A stretch of DNA of 17,485 nucleotides from contig RXOD01004880.1 in the NCBI GenBank assembly GCA_005223375.1, forward strand, positions 1 to 17,485. The letters run 5' to 3'. This DNA is from Amoebophrya sp. AT5.2. Taxonomy: Eukaryota > Sar > Dinophyceae > Syndiniales > Amoebophryaceae. Both the position numbers and the translations under genes were made by a program. A model generated the notes under the pieces. That model saw only the letters and a program-made list of their open reading frames with translations, was not told the origin of the DNA and did not search any database. Below, one piece after another: positions 8,501 to 16,748 of this stretch (positions within the stretch are counted from its first letter, which is position 1; each line of letters opens with the position of its first letter).

Positions 8501-10247
8501 AACGTAAAACAGTAACACTAACACGTCATCAACCTCTACACTACTACTCTAGGTACGCGACTGGGAGTGTCGTCTCGCTCGGCTCCAGGAGGAGCTTGAA
8601 CACGAGCGGGGGTACTTGGAGCAGAAACGCAGCGACTTCGAGCGCGGCGTGGCCGAGGAGAAATCCCAGCTCCTGTCGTCGCAGCAGCGTCTCGCCGAGG
8701 AGATCGAGGAGGTCGAAGCCTACCGTGCGGAATTCGAGGCGCTGCGCACCGACCTCATCGCACGGGAAGCGAAGCTGGCGCGCAAGAAGCAGCAGGCTGC
8801 CGCTAGCGTTTCGGTTTGTTCCCAACAGCATGCAACCACGCACCGAGGATTGCCTTTGCCGGCAGCGGCAACAACTTGTCGCTCGGGTACAACCGGCACT
8901 TGCGGCGCAGAGAGGCAGGGAAATCTGTCGCAGAGAGTGCTCGGCGCCGCGTCCGCGAAAAAGGTAGTTGCGTCGTCGCCGTACCTGAACACAAGCAAAA
9001 GCACGAGGGACCTGAAGGCGTCCCCGCCAGCATCGCATCCGTACGGTTCTACCCTTGCCACGACCTGCCCAAGCACAACAAAAAAAATCACCGCAAAAAT
9101 GACGTCGCACCAGAGACGAGACGGAGGATCTGCTCAACAAGGTCGTCATTCTCAATCCCAGCCAAACCACTTGACGCAGCACCAACACTCCGCACCCCGT
9201 AACCTGCACGATCACTTCAGGGGGTCGTCCAAACCAGGCACCAAGGCTGGCGACGCTTCCGTGAGCGTGATTGCGACGGCAGACCTAGAGCGGCTCGACG
9301 AAAAAGTCCGCCGGTGCGCGGCTGAAATGCTGCGCTCCGAGTCGGATGCGGACGGGAAAATGCAGGGTTTGTCGGAAGAGAACGCGCGGCTGCGATCTGA
9401 GATCCAGTGCCTCATGAGCGTTCTGAACAGACGCGAGGAAAACGAGCCGAACAAGGACGACACACACACAAGTGACCAGAATCAGAGTAAGGACAAAAGT
9501 AATTGTAATGTCCAAAATGGCTATGACTCCACCACATCACCAGCAGGAGCGGCGCGACAGTCGTTGAATTTGATGAAGTCGATGCCGCCGCCGAACAACA
9601 ACTTAATGTCGAGCTCGAATACGTCGAGCTTAGTTCTGCTTGCGGACCTCGGCGTGAAATCGACAACGGCGCGATCGCTGAACGACGTGTGCGGAACTGG
9701 TGCGCCAACGTCCTCGAACAACCCAAAAGACACAACTGCAGCTGCAAACAAACCATCGAAAGCGCCACCAGAGCACTACAAGATCTACAGCACGAGCACA
9801 TGCTCCAAGGCGGATCGAGGGGACATGGAAATGGATTCGCACTCGCTAGCCCTCCAGGACATCCCGGCTATTCGCACGAGCTTGCAAGACGACACGCTGC
9901 TGCACGACGGTCGCGGTGCTGGGGATACTGTCGTCGTGGGTGGCGAAACTATCTTTTCCGGAGCAACAAGTGTCGGCCGCTTCGCGTCCGGCTTCAGCGC
10001 AGGGGAACCTTCATCTTCCGGATTCAGCTCCGGGGAGGGCACTCGCTCCCGACGCACTGAGTCGACGACGCCTACTTCTACCGCGCAGCGGGAAGCAACG
10101 GGGTCAGGAGGAGGAAATGCAACGCTTCTGAATCTGCTCGGAACTGCGCAGAAATACACAGCGACTTCTTCCCTCTTCACCGTGCCACCCCCGGTCCTGA
10201 TGACGACGCCGTTGGCAATCGGTCGCGTTGGCGGAACCCTGGTCTGA
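5546..10247 (+). CDS. large four-exon coiled-coil protein, hypothetical
   Basis: The proposed join is 5546-5809, 5881-6561, 6692-8458 and 8553-10247, giving 1,468 residues. Each exon is a whole number of codons, so all three introns are phase 0. I do not recognise the family. Residues 1-88 (exon 1) are basic and compact. Exon 2 is acidic and disordered after a short hydrophobic start (ITLTLWLFDMDFD). Predicted coiled coils are at about 316-345 (QKKEIARRDREIRRVES), 511-550 (ERKAKKLQERERELEAY), a long one at about 886-985 spanning the exon 3/4 junction, and 1147-1200 (ERLDEKVRRC, SEENARLRSEIQ). Between them lie Pro/Ser/Glu- and Ser/Thr-rich disordered regions. The C-terminus ends in a short hydrophobic segment (LLNLLGTAQKY through GRVGGTLV). 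The heptad pattern runs unbroken across two splice junctions (LVRQ/VRLQKK and AREDQ/VRDWECR), which strongly supports those introns. A structural, cytoskeletal or centrosomal role would suit the architecture, but that is only inference. The ATG is the first after an in-frame stop. Confidence 0.75.
5810..5880 (+). other. intron 1 of coiled-coil gene (71 nt, phase 0)
   Basis: The donor is TTG/GTGTCT and the acceptor is TTTATTTGCTAG/ATAACG, with a T-rich 3' end. Removing it joins an open frame to another open frame in phase 0; reading through meets an in-frame stop at 5882-5884. An alternative donor AG/GTTGGT at 5806 with an acceptor at 5927 or 5930 also keeps the frame (phase 2), so this boundary is the least certain of the three. 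Confidence 0.6.
6562..6691 (+). other. intron 2 of coiled-coil gene (130 nt, phase 0)
   Basis: The donor is CAA/GTACGA and the acceptor is TTCCACTTTCAG/GTTCGT. The interior is A/T-rich with pyrimidine runs and contains stops in the coding frame. Splicing gives LVRQ followed by VRLQKKEIARR, starting a coiled coil. Confidence 0.88.
8459..8552 (+). other. intron 3 of coiled-coil gene (94 nt, phase 0)
   Basis: The donor is CAG/GTACTT and the acceptor is CTACTACTCTAG/GTACGC. Splicing joins AREDQ to VRDWECRLARLQEEL within one continuous coiled coil. The hexamer AGGTAC occurs exactly across both splice boundaries (8457-8462 and 8551-8556). The donor GTACTT can pair with AAGTAC at 8479-8484. Confidence 0.92.
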
Positions 10248-10417
10248 AGAAGTACTAGTGCGCAGAGGGTGCTGGACGTCGTTTACCGGAACTAGGGATA
10301 ACAACACTGAAACAAGGACTAAACTTTCATTATGTAGTGCTGGGCGATTTTGATTCGGTGCCTTCGTTCTATGAGTATCAATGCGTCTGCGTTCAGCGTT
10401 TTCCCAGAACTACTTAC

Positions 10418-10675
10418 TCAGAATAGATGATGTGATGTCGCTAGAAAAATATCTAGGAGCTTCTCTTCGTTTTTAGGTGAGTGCAAGGCACGACTAGTTG
10501 CGCGCACCAGCTTTCTATTCCATGAATCAATTTTAATCGAATTCGAACTGCTCGCGCTCCTTTGCATATACTTCTCAAATTTTGCCATTGCCTTCGTTCG
10601 TTCCATCGGTGAAAGTTTTTCCATGTCCACCCCGTAGATGAACGTGATCAACGTCAGAAACAGCAAGAGCAACAT
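10418..10675 (-). CDS. possible small secreted protein, hypothetical
   Basis: This is an 85-residue ATG-initiated frame on the minus strand. Residues 1-15 (MLLLLFLTLITFIYG) are a textbook hydrophobic signal-peptide core. A Met/Lys/Glu-rich amphipathic stretch follows (MEKLSPMERTKAMAKFEKYMQ), then a Ser/Asn patch and a basic tail. The first half has G/C-leaning third positions; the last third does not and may be non-coding or an unspliced intron. No family is recognised, and it would run against the prevailing strand. It could be chance. Confidence 0.33.
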   Translation of the reverse strand: MLLLLFLTLITFIYGVDMEKLSPMERTKAMAKFEKYMQRSASSSNSIKIDSWNRKLVRATSRALHSPKNEEKLLDIFLATSHHLF

Positions 10676-11081
10676 CCAACATACTCCATGTCCATGTCCT
10701 CCACAAGCACAAAATCAACGAAGATGCACCTGCTGGGCATTGCAAACTCTGCTGGCATTTTTCCCACGTCAGTCCGCCACTGAGCATATTGAGAACATCA
10801 AATCTGATAGAGTAACTAATGCGATTATGGATACAGTACGAAACCGAAAGTCTATTTTTGATTACTATGCCTATCTATGCTGCAGCGAAGCATCGTCATC
10901 GTCATTGACCGAAACCAAGTTTCAATCATATTTACTTTTACAGCCGTTGTATCCCGATTCGATAGATTTGAGTTTGACATCCACTGTGAAAAATACCAAG
11001 GACAGAAAGGAGCATGCCTGCTACGGATTCATTCTTGCGCACCATTGGTTTCACCCGTGGGCCGTGGCGCGGGGTTCTGGT

Positions 11082-11117
11082 GCAGGCTTGTATACAACTT
11101 AGACTGTATACACCTGC
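11082..11117. other. inverted repeat / hairpin in intergenic DNA
   Basis: GCAGG-CT-TGTATAC at 11082-11095 pairs with GTATACACCTGC at 11106-11117. This gives a 12-bp stem with a two-base bulge around a 10-base loop. No T-tract or gene end is adjacent, so it is not called as a terminator. Confidence 0.5.
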
Positions 11118-11668
11118 TGCACGACATAGGCAAAGACCGATCCGTGCGCACGTATGGTTAATAAAATATCCTTGCACAGTGAGCTGCACCAAGTTCAAGG
11201 TTAATGACCATGCCACGCCCACTTCAGTCGAGATCTCTAAATCCATCGTGAATCACTCGTGCTGCTGCTCGACGGAACGACCGATCACGTGAAAATGAGT
11301 GTGCATTTGCAGCTGTGGTGATGAAAATCTGATGATAGATGATACGCATCAACTACATACGCAGGACGGCGAGGATCAGATTGTGAATGGTCACGTGCGA
11401 GAATGTATTAATTGCAATGGCTCCGCGTCCTGCACCTGCTGTCCTCGTGTATGAGCAAAACTAAAGCTGCTAAACTGCGCAATCGAAATTGCAGGCGGAT
11501 GTATAAATTGTTGATTCAGCTAAGCTTTAGAAAAAGTAGATTGGTCGTGGTGTGTCCTTATCTCTATCGCTATCGGCGACGCACACGCAATATCGGAACA
11601 CAGAATCAGAAAGAAAAAGAGTTCTCTTACAGTTACACGACTTTCAGTACAAGATAGATTAATCGACA

Positions 11669-12613
11669 ATGCCGATGAAAAAGAGCCCGCCGCACAAGCC
11701 CACAGCCAAGAAGCCTTTCAAGAAGGACCGAGATGAGGGACGAGCACCGGCGGACGAGAAAAAGCGCAAGGAACAGCAAAACCAACAGCAGCAGTGCGCT
11801 AAAAATGGGACAGTAGGGGTGCACGGCTCCCAGACCACTTCTAAGACCGCCCCGTCTAAGCGTCTTTACGAAATGGGCGACCTCGTCCTTGCTGTTGGCG
11901 ACGGTGACCTTTCTTTCTCCTTGTCCCTTCTACGACGCTTCCACCCCGGCACCATTTTCGTGCAGCCCACCGCGTACGACTCGCGCAAGGAGCTGCTGCG
12001 AAAATACCCCGACACTGCGCCGCGTATTCTGAAGGAGCTCAGCCAGAGGTTCAAAGCGAACACGCAATTCGGGGTGGATGGAAGGTTTCTTCTGGGTGAG
12101 GAGCAGACCAGTAGACCTCAATGGCGCGGCTTCTTCTCCAAAATCGTTTTTAACTTTCCGCACATCGGTGACGAGGTGGACGAACCTGCACCAACCGGCG
12201 AGGAAAGTAACCAAGGGCAGTCACAGGTCGCGCGCCACCAAGATCTGCTCCGGGAGTTCTTTAAGAGTGCGGCGGACTGCTTGGCACCTTGCGGCGAGAT
12301 CCATGTAGCGCTAAAGACTGGGGAACCCTACAAGTCGTGGCGCATAGGAAGTATAGCGAAATTGGCCGACTGCGGGCTGAAAACTGATCGCGTCGTACCG
12401 TTCACGGAAGTGCAGAAAGAACTGGGCTTGCTGGGCGGGGGAGAGTTGAGCTACAGACACCGACGCACAAATGGACTGCAGTACGAAAAGGCGAGGGGGT
12501 TTGATGGAAACAAGGGGGACGGAGAACAGTTTGGTGTCATGAAGGAAGGAGGCGCGCACGTGCATGTTTTCGTCAAGAAAGCAAAGGAAACCGAACAAAG
12601 CAAAAAAAAATAA
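11669..12613 (+). CDS. BMT5-like 25S/28S rRNA (uridine-N3) methyltransferase
   Basis: This 314-residue protein matches the DUF2431/BMT5 Rossmann-like family. Members use AdoMet to methylate N3 of a uridine in large-subunit rRNA in the nucleolus. Residues 1-65 are Lys/Gln-rich and probably a nucleolar-targeting tail. The AdoMet-binding motif VGDGDLSFSLSL is at 76-87, followed by TAYDSRKELLRKYP. The family signature IVFNFPHIG is at 159-167, then QDLLREFF, and EIHVALKTGEPYKSWRI at 210-226. The SYRHRRT box is at 261-267, and HVHVFVKK closes the fold. All main family blocks are present in order and no catalytic block is missing. An in-frame TAA at 11660-11662 fixes the ATG. A short acidic/Gln insert at about 170-190 lengthens one loop. 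The gene is intronless. FDXACB1-type proteins share the domain, but no extra domain is present here. Confidence 0.92.
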   Translation: MPMKKSPPHKPTAKKPFKKDRDEGRAPADEKKRKEQQNQQQQCAKNGTVGVHGSQTTSKTAPSKRLYEMGDLVLAVGDGDLSFSLSLLRRFHPGTIFVQPTAYDSRKELLRKYPDTAPRILKELSQRFKANTQFGVDGRFLLGEEQTSRPQWRGFFSKIVFNFPHIGDEVDEPAPTGEESNQGQSQVARHQDLLREFFKSAADCLAPCGEIHVALKTGEPYKSWRIGSIAKLADCGLKTDRVVPFTEVQKELGLLGGGELSYRHRRTNGLQYEKARGFDGNKGDGEQFGVMKEGGAHVHVFVKKAKETEQSKKK

Positions 12614-13006
12614 ATGTGCCCACAATCTTCAAGATGAAAATAACTGCGCCTTCCTCGCCTTGTTCCATGATCACCAAAGAAGAGAACATGCTGCGAGCTG
12701 TTCTTGCTGATACGACGTGTTAAACGTGATTCATTTCGCATGCATGGTGTTGCTCAGCTCGGTGCTACTTTATCGCAATGTTGCTGGAGGAAGACATCAC
12801 GCTCACATTACGGATTTGTTCGCGTCAATATTAGCAACACTAACTGCTGCTCGTAGTACTCAACGATTCTCATTCTTCAGCTTCAGGACGTTGCCGTTCG
12901 CGTTAGCGGTTAGACTTTGGCTCCTTCTTGTTCTTGTTCGTGGTGCGCCCCGCCGCTCCAACTTCTGGTAATAGTGAAGTATTGCACTCGCAAAGGCGCA
13001 ATAAAA
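12614..13006. other. intergenic between methyltransferase and signal-anchor gene
   Basis: No gene is supported. Acceptor-like CATTCTTCAG and CTTCAG sites end at 12880 and 12886, about 120 bases before the next ATG. An open frame extends upstream of that ATG to a TTG at 12917 but has no ATG of its own. Confidence 0.5.
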
Positions 13007-13936
13007 ATGCGTCGCAGATCTCTCGGTGGGCCGCAGTCGTGCTGCTTACAACTCGCTGCGGTGGATGCATTCGTTGCGCTTGTGGCCTGCCTCTTGCTGT
13101 CAGGCCAGACTTGTTTGCTCGTCGGGGCTTCAGCGTCGGGCCTTCGCGACGACACCGCGCTATTCGGCGGCAGCGCAGCGGCTTCCAGCCGGAGCCGCAG
13201 TCTGCTATCTTCGAGTGCCACCTCGCCACCCGGATCACGGCGAGGACATCAAGCGCAAACCAAGACAAGTAGAGGTGAAGAGCCTGAAACGGAGGTGCAT
13301 GTGCCGGCGATGCCAAGTGACTTCGCGATGTCGCGGAGTGTCAAAAAAAAGCTTGTGGTCTGTGCGGGGTGTGTGGCGGCGTCGGTCGCTTCCTTGATCG
13401 GGTACACTGGTGGGCAGCAGGTGGTGGGAACGGCGCCGGATCTTCGGGCGCGTTCGAGAGCCGGCGCGCCTCCTGCTCCGCGGCGCATGTTTCCAAGTAC
13501 CTGGGGCGACGCTGACAACTGGTACCGCGCCCCTGCTCGCGGCGGGCCCGGTGCGAGCCTGCTCCAGATTTTACCGGGACAGGTACGTCGGCACCTCACG
13601 AAAGCAATCGCAAGTCGGGGAAAGCGTTCGTCCCGACAGCCGGCGCGCGGTGCGGGTGACGGTGGGAATGAAAACGGGTCTCAAAGCGGGATGGAAGATG
13701 GAAACGCGACTGTAACAGGAGATGGCGGCATGGGGCTGCAGGATTTGGTCCGCCGCGCAGGGAGAAACTTCTTCCAAGCAGGAGGTCTCTCCCTCTCCGG
13801 CAGAACAGGCTGCAGCTTGCGGGGGAGTCAATGCAGTGAAGCCGCGGCAGCCGCGCCGCTGCCTGGTGGAGATATCTCGCTGTTGGAGACAGGTAGTGGG
13901 ACCGTCGATGTCGAAAAGGAGAAAACAGCACTCTGA
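13007..13936 (+). CDS. signal-peptide/anchor low-complexity protein, hypothetical
   Basis: This 309-residue protein is unrecognised. It starts with MRRRSLGG and a hydrophobic stretch at about 14-45 (rich in Leu, Ala, Val, Cys), consistent with a signal peptide or anchor. A Ser/Arg-rich segment follows at 55-95. A second hydrophobic helix at about 115-134 comes directly after SVKKK, so the protein may be membrane-anchored. The remainder is Gly/Arg/Ala-rich, with NWYRAPARGG at 171-180, ASLLQ at 183-187, basic RRHLTK near 194-199 and an acidic Gly/Asn patch at 217-241. The four Cys before residue 50 and Cys119 and Cys122 near the second helix could be structural. ATG 13007 is the first ATG in the frame; upstream codons are open but non-ATG. 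A GTAAGT donor-like site lies 30 bases past the stop, in a different frame. Start and boundaries are reasonable, but the function is unknown. Confidence 0.6.
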   Translation: MRRRSLGGPQSCCLQLAAVDAFVALVACLLLSGQTCLLVGASASGLRDDTALFGGSAAASSRSRSLLSSSATSPPGSRRGHQAQTKTSRGEEPETEVHVPAMPSDFAMSRSVKKKLVVCAGCVAASVASLIGYTGGQQVVGTAPDLRARSRAGAPPAPRRMFPSTWGDADNWYRAPARGGPGASLLQILPGQVRRHLTKAIASRGKRSSRQPARGAGDGGNENGSQSGMEDGNATVTGDGGMGLQDLVRRAGRNFFQAGGLSLSGRTGCSLRGSQCSEAAAAAPLPGGDISLLETGSGTVDVEKEKTAL

Positions 13937-14789
13937 GGAACGTGGTGAAGCGAAGTGGAAGAAGGGGTAAGTAATATTACCGATACAAGCATTATCAATC
14001 GCAATCCTAGTATTCTGCTGGGGTAGCACACTCTGCACTGAAATCCTACGCACAGACGAGAGCAATGAAATCCCGCGAATGTTATTTGCAAAGTTGGTTT
14101 TGATCAGGTCACTTACCAGCAGTAAATGTTCCCTTGGCCAACTTGAGAATACCTGCGAAAATCAAAATCAAAGTGCCACCTTGCAGATGTCCGAACATCG
14201 AAAGCCGGAGTAGTGTTACCGGAGTCGCAGCCGAGTCTTTTCATTTGCTCGTCAGACAGTCTATATGTGTTCATTGCTTGGACAAGAAGTGAAGATCAAG
14301 ATTCAAGAACGACTGAAGCGACCCGGCCCTTGGTTCTTTCCAAGAAGGCGACGATCTTCCTTGTTTGAGCTGCTCCTGCTCTGTGAACATGTTATAACGC
14401 GATGATCCCGGCGCCGGCGCCGGCGGCGCCCTCGTGCCTGTCAGTGTGGACTCGATCTCGATTTGCATGTGCCTGTGCAGCGTGAAGTTTAAAATAGCAA
14501 ACGGCATCGTGCTACAGTTCTTTGCTCTTCGAAGATCCTCAAGATCCTAGACGATCCATTCCGATTGCCGAATCCGATCTCGCCCTTCGGTTTCAGATCA
14601 TCGTGCACCCGTGGAACATGATCATCTGTGAAACTTCTCCCCATAGCGATAAAACATACTTCGCCCAGCTACAGGTGACGGTAGCAAGTGCACGAGATAG
14701 ACGTAGAGCTAGAAGAGGAGCCTCTTCGAACAAGATCGCGCACATTGATTCTTGAATGCAAAGATCGGACGAAAATTAGAATTTGAATC
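13937..14789. other. gap with minus-strand exon-like signals
   Basis: No + strand gene is supported. A GTAAGT donor-like site lies at 13967-13972. A GGCGCC-type low-complexity tract sits at 14409-14430. The minus strand carries a candidate small exon described separately, and a weak 78-codon ATG frame at 14271-14507. An in-frame TGA at 14784-14786 sits just before the WDR46 ATG. Confidence 0.45.
14109..14274 (-). CDS. candidate small gene or exon on minus strand
   Basis: Two overlapping minus-strand frames both look protein-like. Frame A (ATG at 14274, stop ending at 14113) gives 53 residues beginning MNTYRLSDEQMKRLGCD. Frame B (ATG at 14198, stop ending at 14109) gives 29 residues with a hydrophobic core, GGTLILIFAGILKLAKG, like a signal anchor. 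A strong donor-like CTG/GTAAGTGA lies at 14116-14111 and contains or abuts both stops, so either frame might be a first exon continuing leftwards. An acceptor-like GATTTTCGCAG ends at 14153. Only one frame can be the main product, and transcript data would be needed to choose. No family is recognised. Confidence 0.3.
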
Positions 14790-16748
14790 ATGTCGGCCGC
14801 ACCTTCTTCGGCAGCGCCGGGCCGCGGCGCCGGGTCCAGCTCCGGGGCGATGATAAACCGTAAACGGGCACCGCCCCCGTCGCTCCCCCTGCAGTCGGAG
14901 AAGCAGGTGAAGAAGTCCTTTCAGGGTTTCAAGCCCGACATCAAGCTTTCGCGTAAGCTGAAGCGCGCCATCCGCGTGGAGGAGAAAGCCAACGTCGAGC
15001 TCCAGCAGCGCGACGCCGTGCTCAACCCGGACAATTCCGCTGGCTGTCTGGAGGCCGACCCGGAGGTGTTCGGCGAGAAGACCCTGAAGATCCGGCAGCG
15101 CGAGATCCTCGACGCCGTGGACGTGGGGACGCAGGCGAAGCAGCTCGAGTTGTCGCTTCCGTTTGGCGAGTACATGAGTAGCTACACCCCCAGCGGGCGG
15201 TTTGTTGTGCTTGGGGGCAAGAAGGGCCACGTGTCCATGCTGGACACGCAGGGCCTGAGCAGCCTGTGCGAGCTGAAGTTGAAGGAGCAGGTCCGTTGTG
15301 TGCAGGCGTTGCACAACGAAAATCTCTTCGCCGTGTCCCAGAAGCAGTGTGTGTACGTGTACGACGGGCTCAGCGGCGTGGAGCTGCACAAGATGAAGGA
15401 GCACACGCTGGTCCACCAGATGGAGTTCCTCCCCTACCACTTCCTGCTCGTGACCGGGTCTGAGTTCGGCGACCTGCGGTACCAGGACGTCTCCACCGGG
15501 AAGCTGGTGTCGCACCTGCGCACGAAGAAGGGGCCGATCCGCTGCATGCGACAAAATCCGAAAACCGCCGTGATGAACGTCGGGCACGCGAACGGCGTGG
15601 TGAGCATGTGGACGCCAACGCTAAAGGAGCCCTGCATGAAGATGCTGACGCACAAGGGGTCCGTGGAGCATCTGGGTTTCTACCGCGAGAACTACATGGT
15701 CACGAGCGGCGCGGACGGCAAGTGGAAAATCTTCGACCTGCGAAAGCCGGCCGAACCGCTGTTGTCCCAGAGCTGCTACGGCAGCCCAGTGACGACGTTA
15801 TCTGTGTCGCAAACGGGGCTTCTGGCGCTTGGCAGCAGCAAGAAGGTGCAGGTCTACGACTCGAAGATCTGGAACAGTATGCCCGAGATGCTCGCCAGTT
15901 CGTCGCTGCTCCCGTCGGCGCAGAACATGTCCGCGAGCGCCAAGAAAAAGCAGAAGAAGCTCCTTCGCCAGTCGGCGCCAAACCTCCCGGCGCTCACCGC
16001 CTCGAAGCTGAATGCGGAACCGTACATGCAACAGGACTTCCCCGGCAGGGTCGTTTGTGATCTGCAATTTCAGCCCTTCCAAGACGTTCTGTCCGTCGGG
16101 TTGAGCACCGGGATCTCGCAGATTCTTTGCCCCGGCGCGGGCCACTCATTTTACGACAGCTACGGCGCGAACCCGTACCAGACGAAGAACCAGAAACGCG
16201 AGCGCGAGGTGCACATGCTCCTGGACAAGCTGCCGTACGACATGATCGTCTTTAACCCGGCCTTCGGCGACGCAAAAAGCAAGCACATGGTCGGGAACTT
16301 CAGGAAAAACACGCACGGAGGCGAGAAGGGGGAAGATGCGGACGAGGAACTCAAGAAGTCCTCGTCTTCGGCTGCATCAGGAGGGCCTGGTGCAGCTTCA
16401 TCTGCGCCGAAGAACTGGCTGGGCTCGCACGAGCTGGACAAGGAGGGTAAAATTCTGAACGTCGAAATGAAGAACGTCGAAGCAGGCTGCCCAGAAGAAG
16501 ACAAGGATTCAGAGGAAGAGTTCGAACAAACCGGCATTCGTATGACGCGCGGGAAGAAGAAGATGCGCGGGCGAAACAAGATCGGAAAACGCTTGAAGAA
16601 AAAAGAAGTGGAGAAGGCCGAAGAAAAACGGACGGCGAAAAAGAAGGTGAAGGGGTACAACCCAATCGACAAAACGGTGGACGTGGCGGCAGAAGGCGCT
16701 CTTGCAAGATTCAAGAAAAAGAAAAGACGAATGGAAGAGTTAGACTGA
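14790..16748 (+). CDS. UTP7: WDR46/UTP7 (BING4) SSU-processome WD-repeat protein
   Basis: This intronless 652-residue protein is a WDR46/Utp7 orthologue. The family sits in the nucleolar small-subunit processome and is needed for early 18S pre-rRNA processing. The N-terminus is basic and helical (residues 20-110, with LSRKLKRAIRVEEKANVEL). The beta-propeller spans about 120-447, with blades around YTPSGRFVVLGGKKGHVSM, EFLPYHFLLVTGSEFGDLR, VGHANGVVSMWTP and VTSGADGKWKIFDLR. A Lys-rich insertion interrupts it at 375-410. The BING4 C-terminal signature follows: CPGAGHSFYDSYGANPY (447-463), QTKNQKREREVHMLLDKLPY and MIVFNPAFG. The tail, about 505-652, is acidic then strongly Lys-rich and ends in a basic coiled segment, longer than in yeast. 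An in-frame TGA two codons upstream fixes the ATG. Third positions are very G/C-rich, which makes a long open shadow on the opposite strand. Its stop overlaps the end of the convergent minus-strand candidate. Confidence 0.96.
   Translation: MSAAPSSAAPGRGAGSSSGAMINRKRAPPPSLPLQSEKQVKKSFQGFKPDIKLSRKLKRAIRVEEKANVELQQRDAVLNPDNSAGCLEADPEVFGEKTLKIRQREILDAVDVGTQAKQLELSLPFGEYMSSYTPSGRFVVLGGKKGHVSMLDTQGLSSLCELKLKEQVRCVQALHNENLFAVSQKQCVYVYDGLSGVELHKMKEHTLVHQMEFLPYHFLLVTGSEFGDLRYQDVSTGKLVSHLRTKKGPIRCMRQNPKTAVMNVGHANGVVSMWTPTLKEPCMKMLTHKGSVEHLGFYRENYMVTSGADGKWKIFDLRKPAEPLLSQSCYGSPVTTLSVSQTGLLALGSSKKVQVYDSKIWNSMPEMLASSSLLPSAQNMSASAKKKQKKLLRQSAPNLPALTASKLNAEPYMQQDFPGRVVCDLQFQPFQDVLSVGLSTGISQILCPGAGHSFYDSYGANPYQTKNQKREREVHMLLDKLPYDMIVFNPAFGDAKSKHMVGNFRKNTHGGEKGEDADEELKKSSSSAASGGPGAASSAPKNWLGSHELDKEGKILNVEMKNVEAGCPEEDKDSEEEFEQTGIRMTRGKKKMRGRNKIGKRLKKKEVEKAEEKRTAKKKVKGYNPIDKTVDVAAEGALARFKKKKRRMEELD

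Larger units (their letters stand above)
10248..11668. other. intergenic, mostly without recognisable coding
   Basis: This A/T-richer gap has no recognised gene on the + strand. A 154-codon + frame at 10638-11102 starts with ATG but has no domain, no codon bias and random-looking composition. A minus-strand small secreted-protein candidate and a hairpin are listed separately. A CGACTTTCAG acceptor-like site ends at 11647, 21 bases before the next ATG. I saw no tRNA-like or rRNA-like sequence. Confidence 0.45.

Noticed and set aside
8544..9215. 223-codon minus frame opposite exon 4
   Set aside because: Lies opposite a clear coiled coil, and its Leu/Arg/Cys-rich translation is the usual antisense of Glu/Gln/Ala codons.
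10638..11102. 154-codon + frame with ATG in the intergenic gap
   Set aside because: No domain, signal peptide or codon bias; composition matches non-coding DNA.
11318..11400. TGATGA and CTGA strings resembling C/D snoRNA boxes
   Set aside because: The spacing is too short, with no terminal stem or identifiable rRNA guide.
12917..13006. 30-residue N-terminal extension of the signal-anchor protein
   Set aside because: It begins at TTG, not ATG, and places a Cys-rich stretch before a good signal peptide. The first ATG is at 13007.
14709..15587. 292-codon minus frame opposite WDR46
   Set aside because: It is antisense to a highly conserved coding region with very G/C-rich third positions, which routinely opens the opposite frame. 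The translation is Leu/His/Arg low complexity with no motif.
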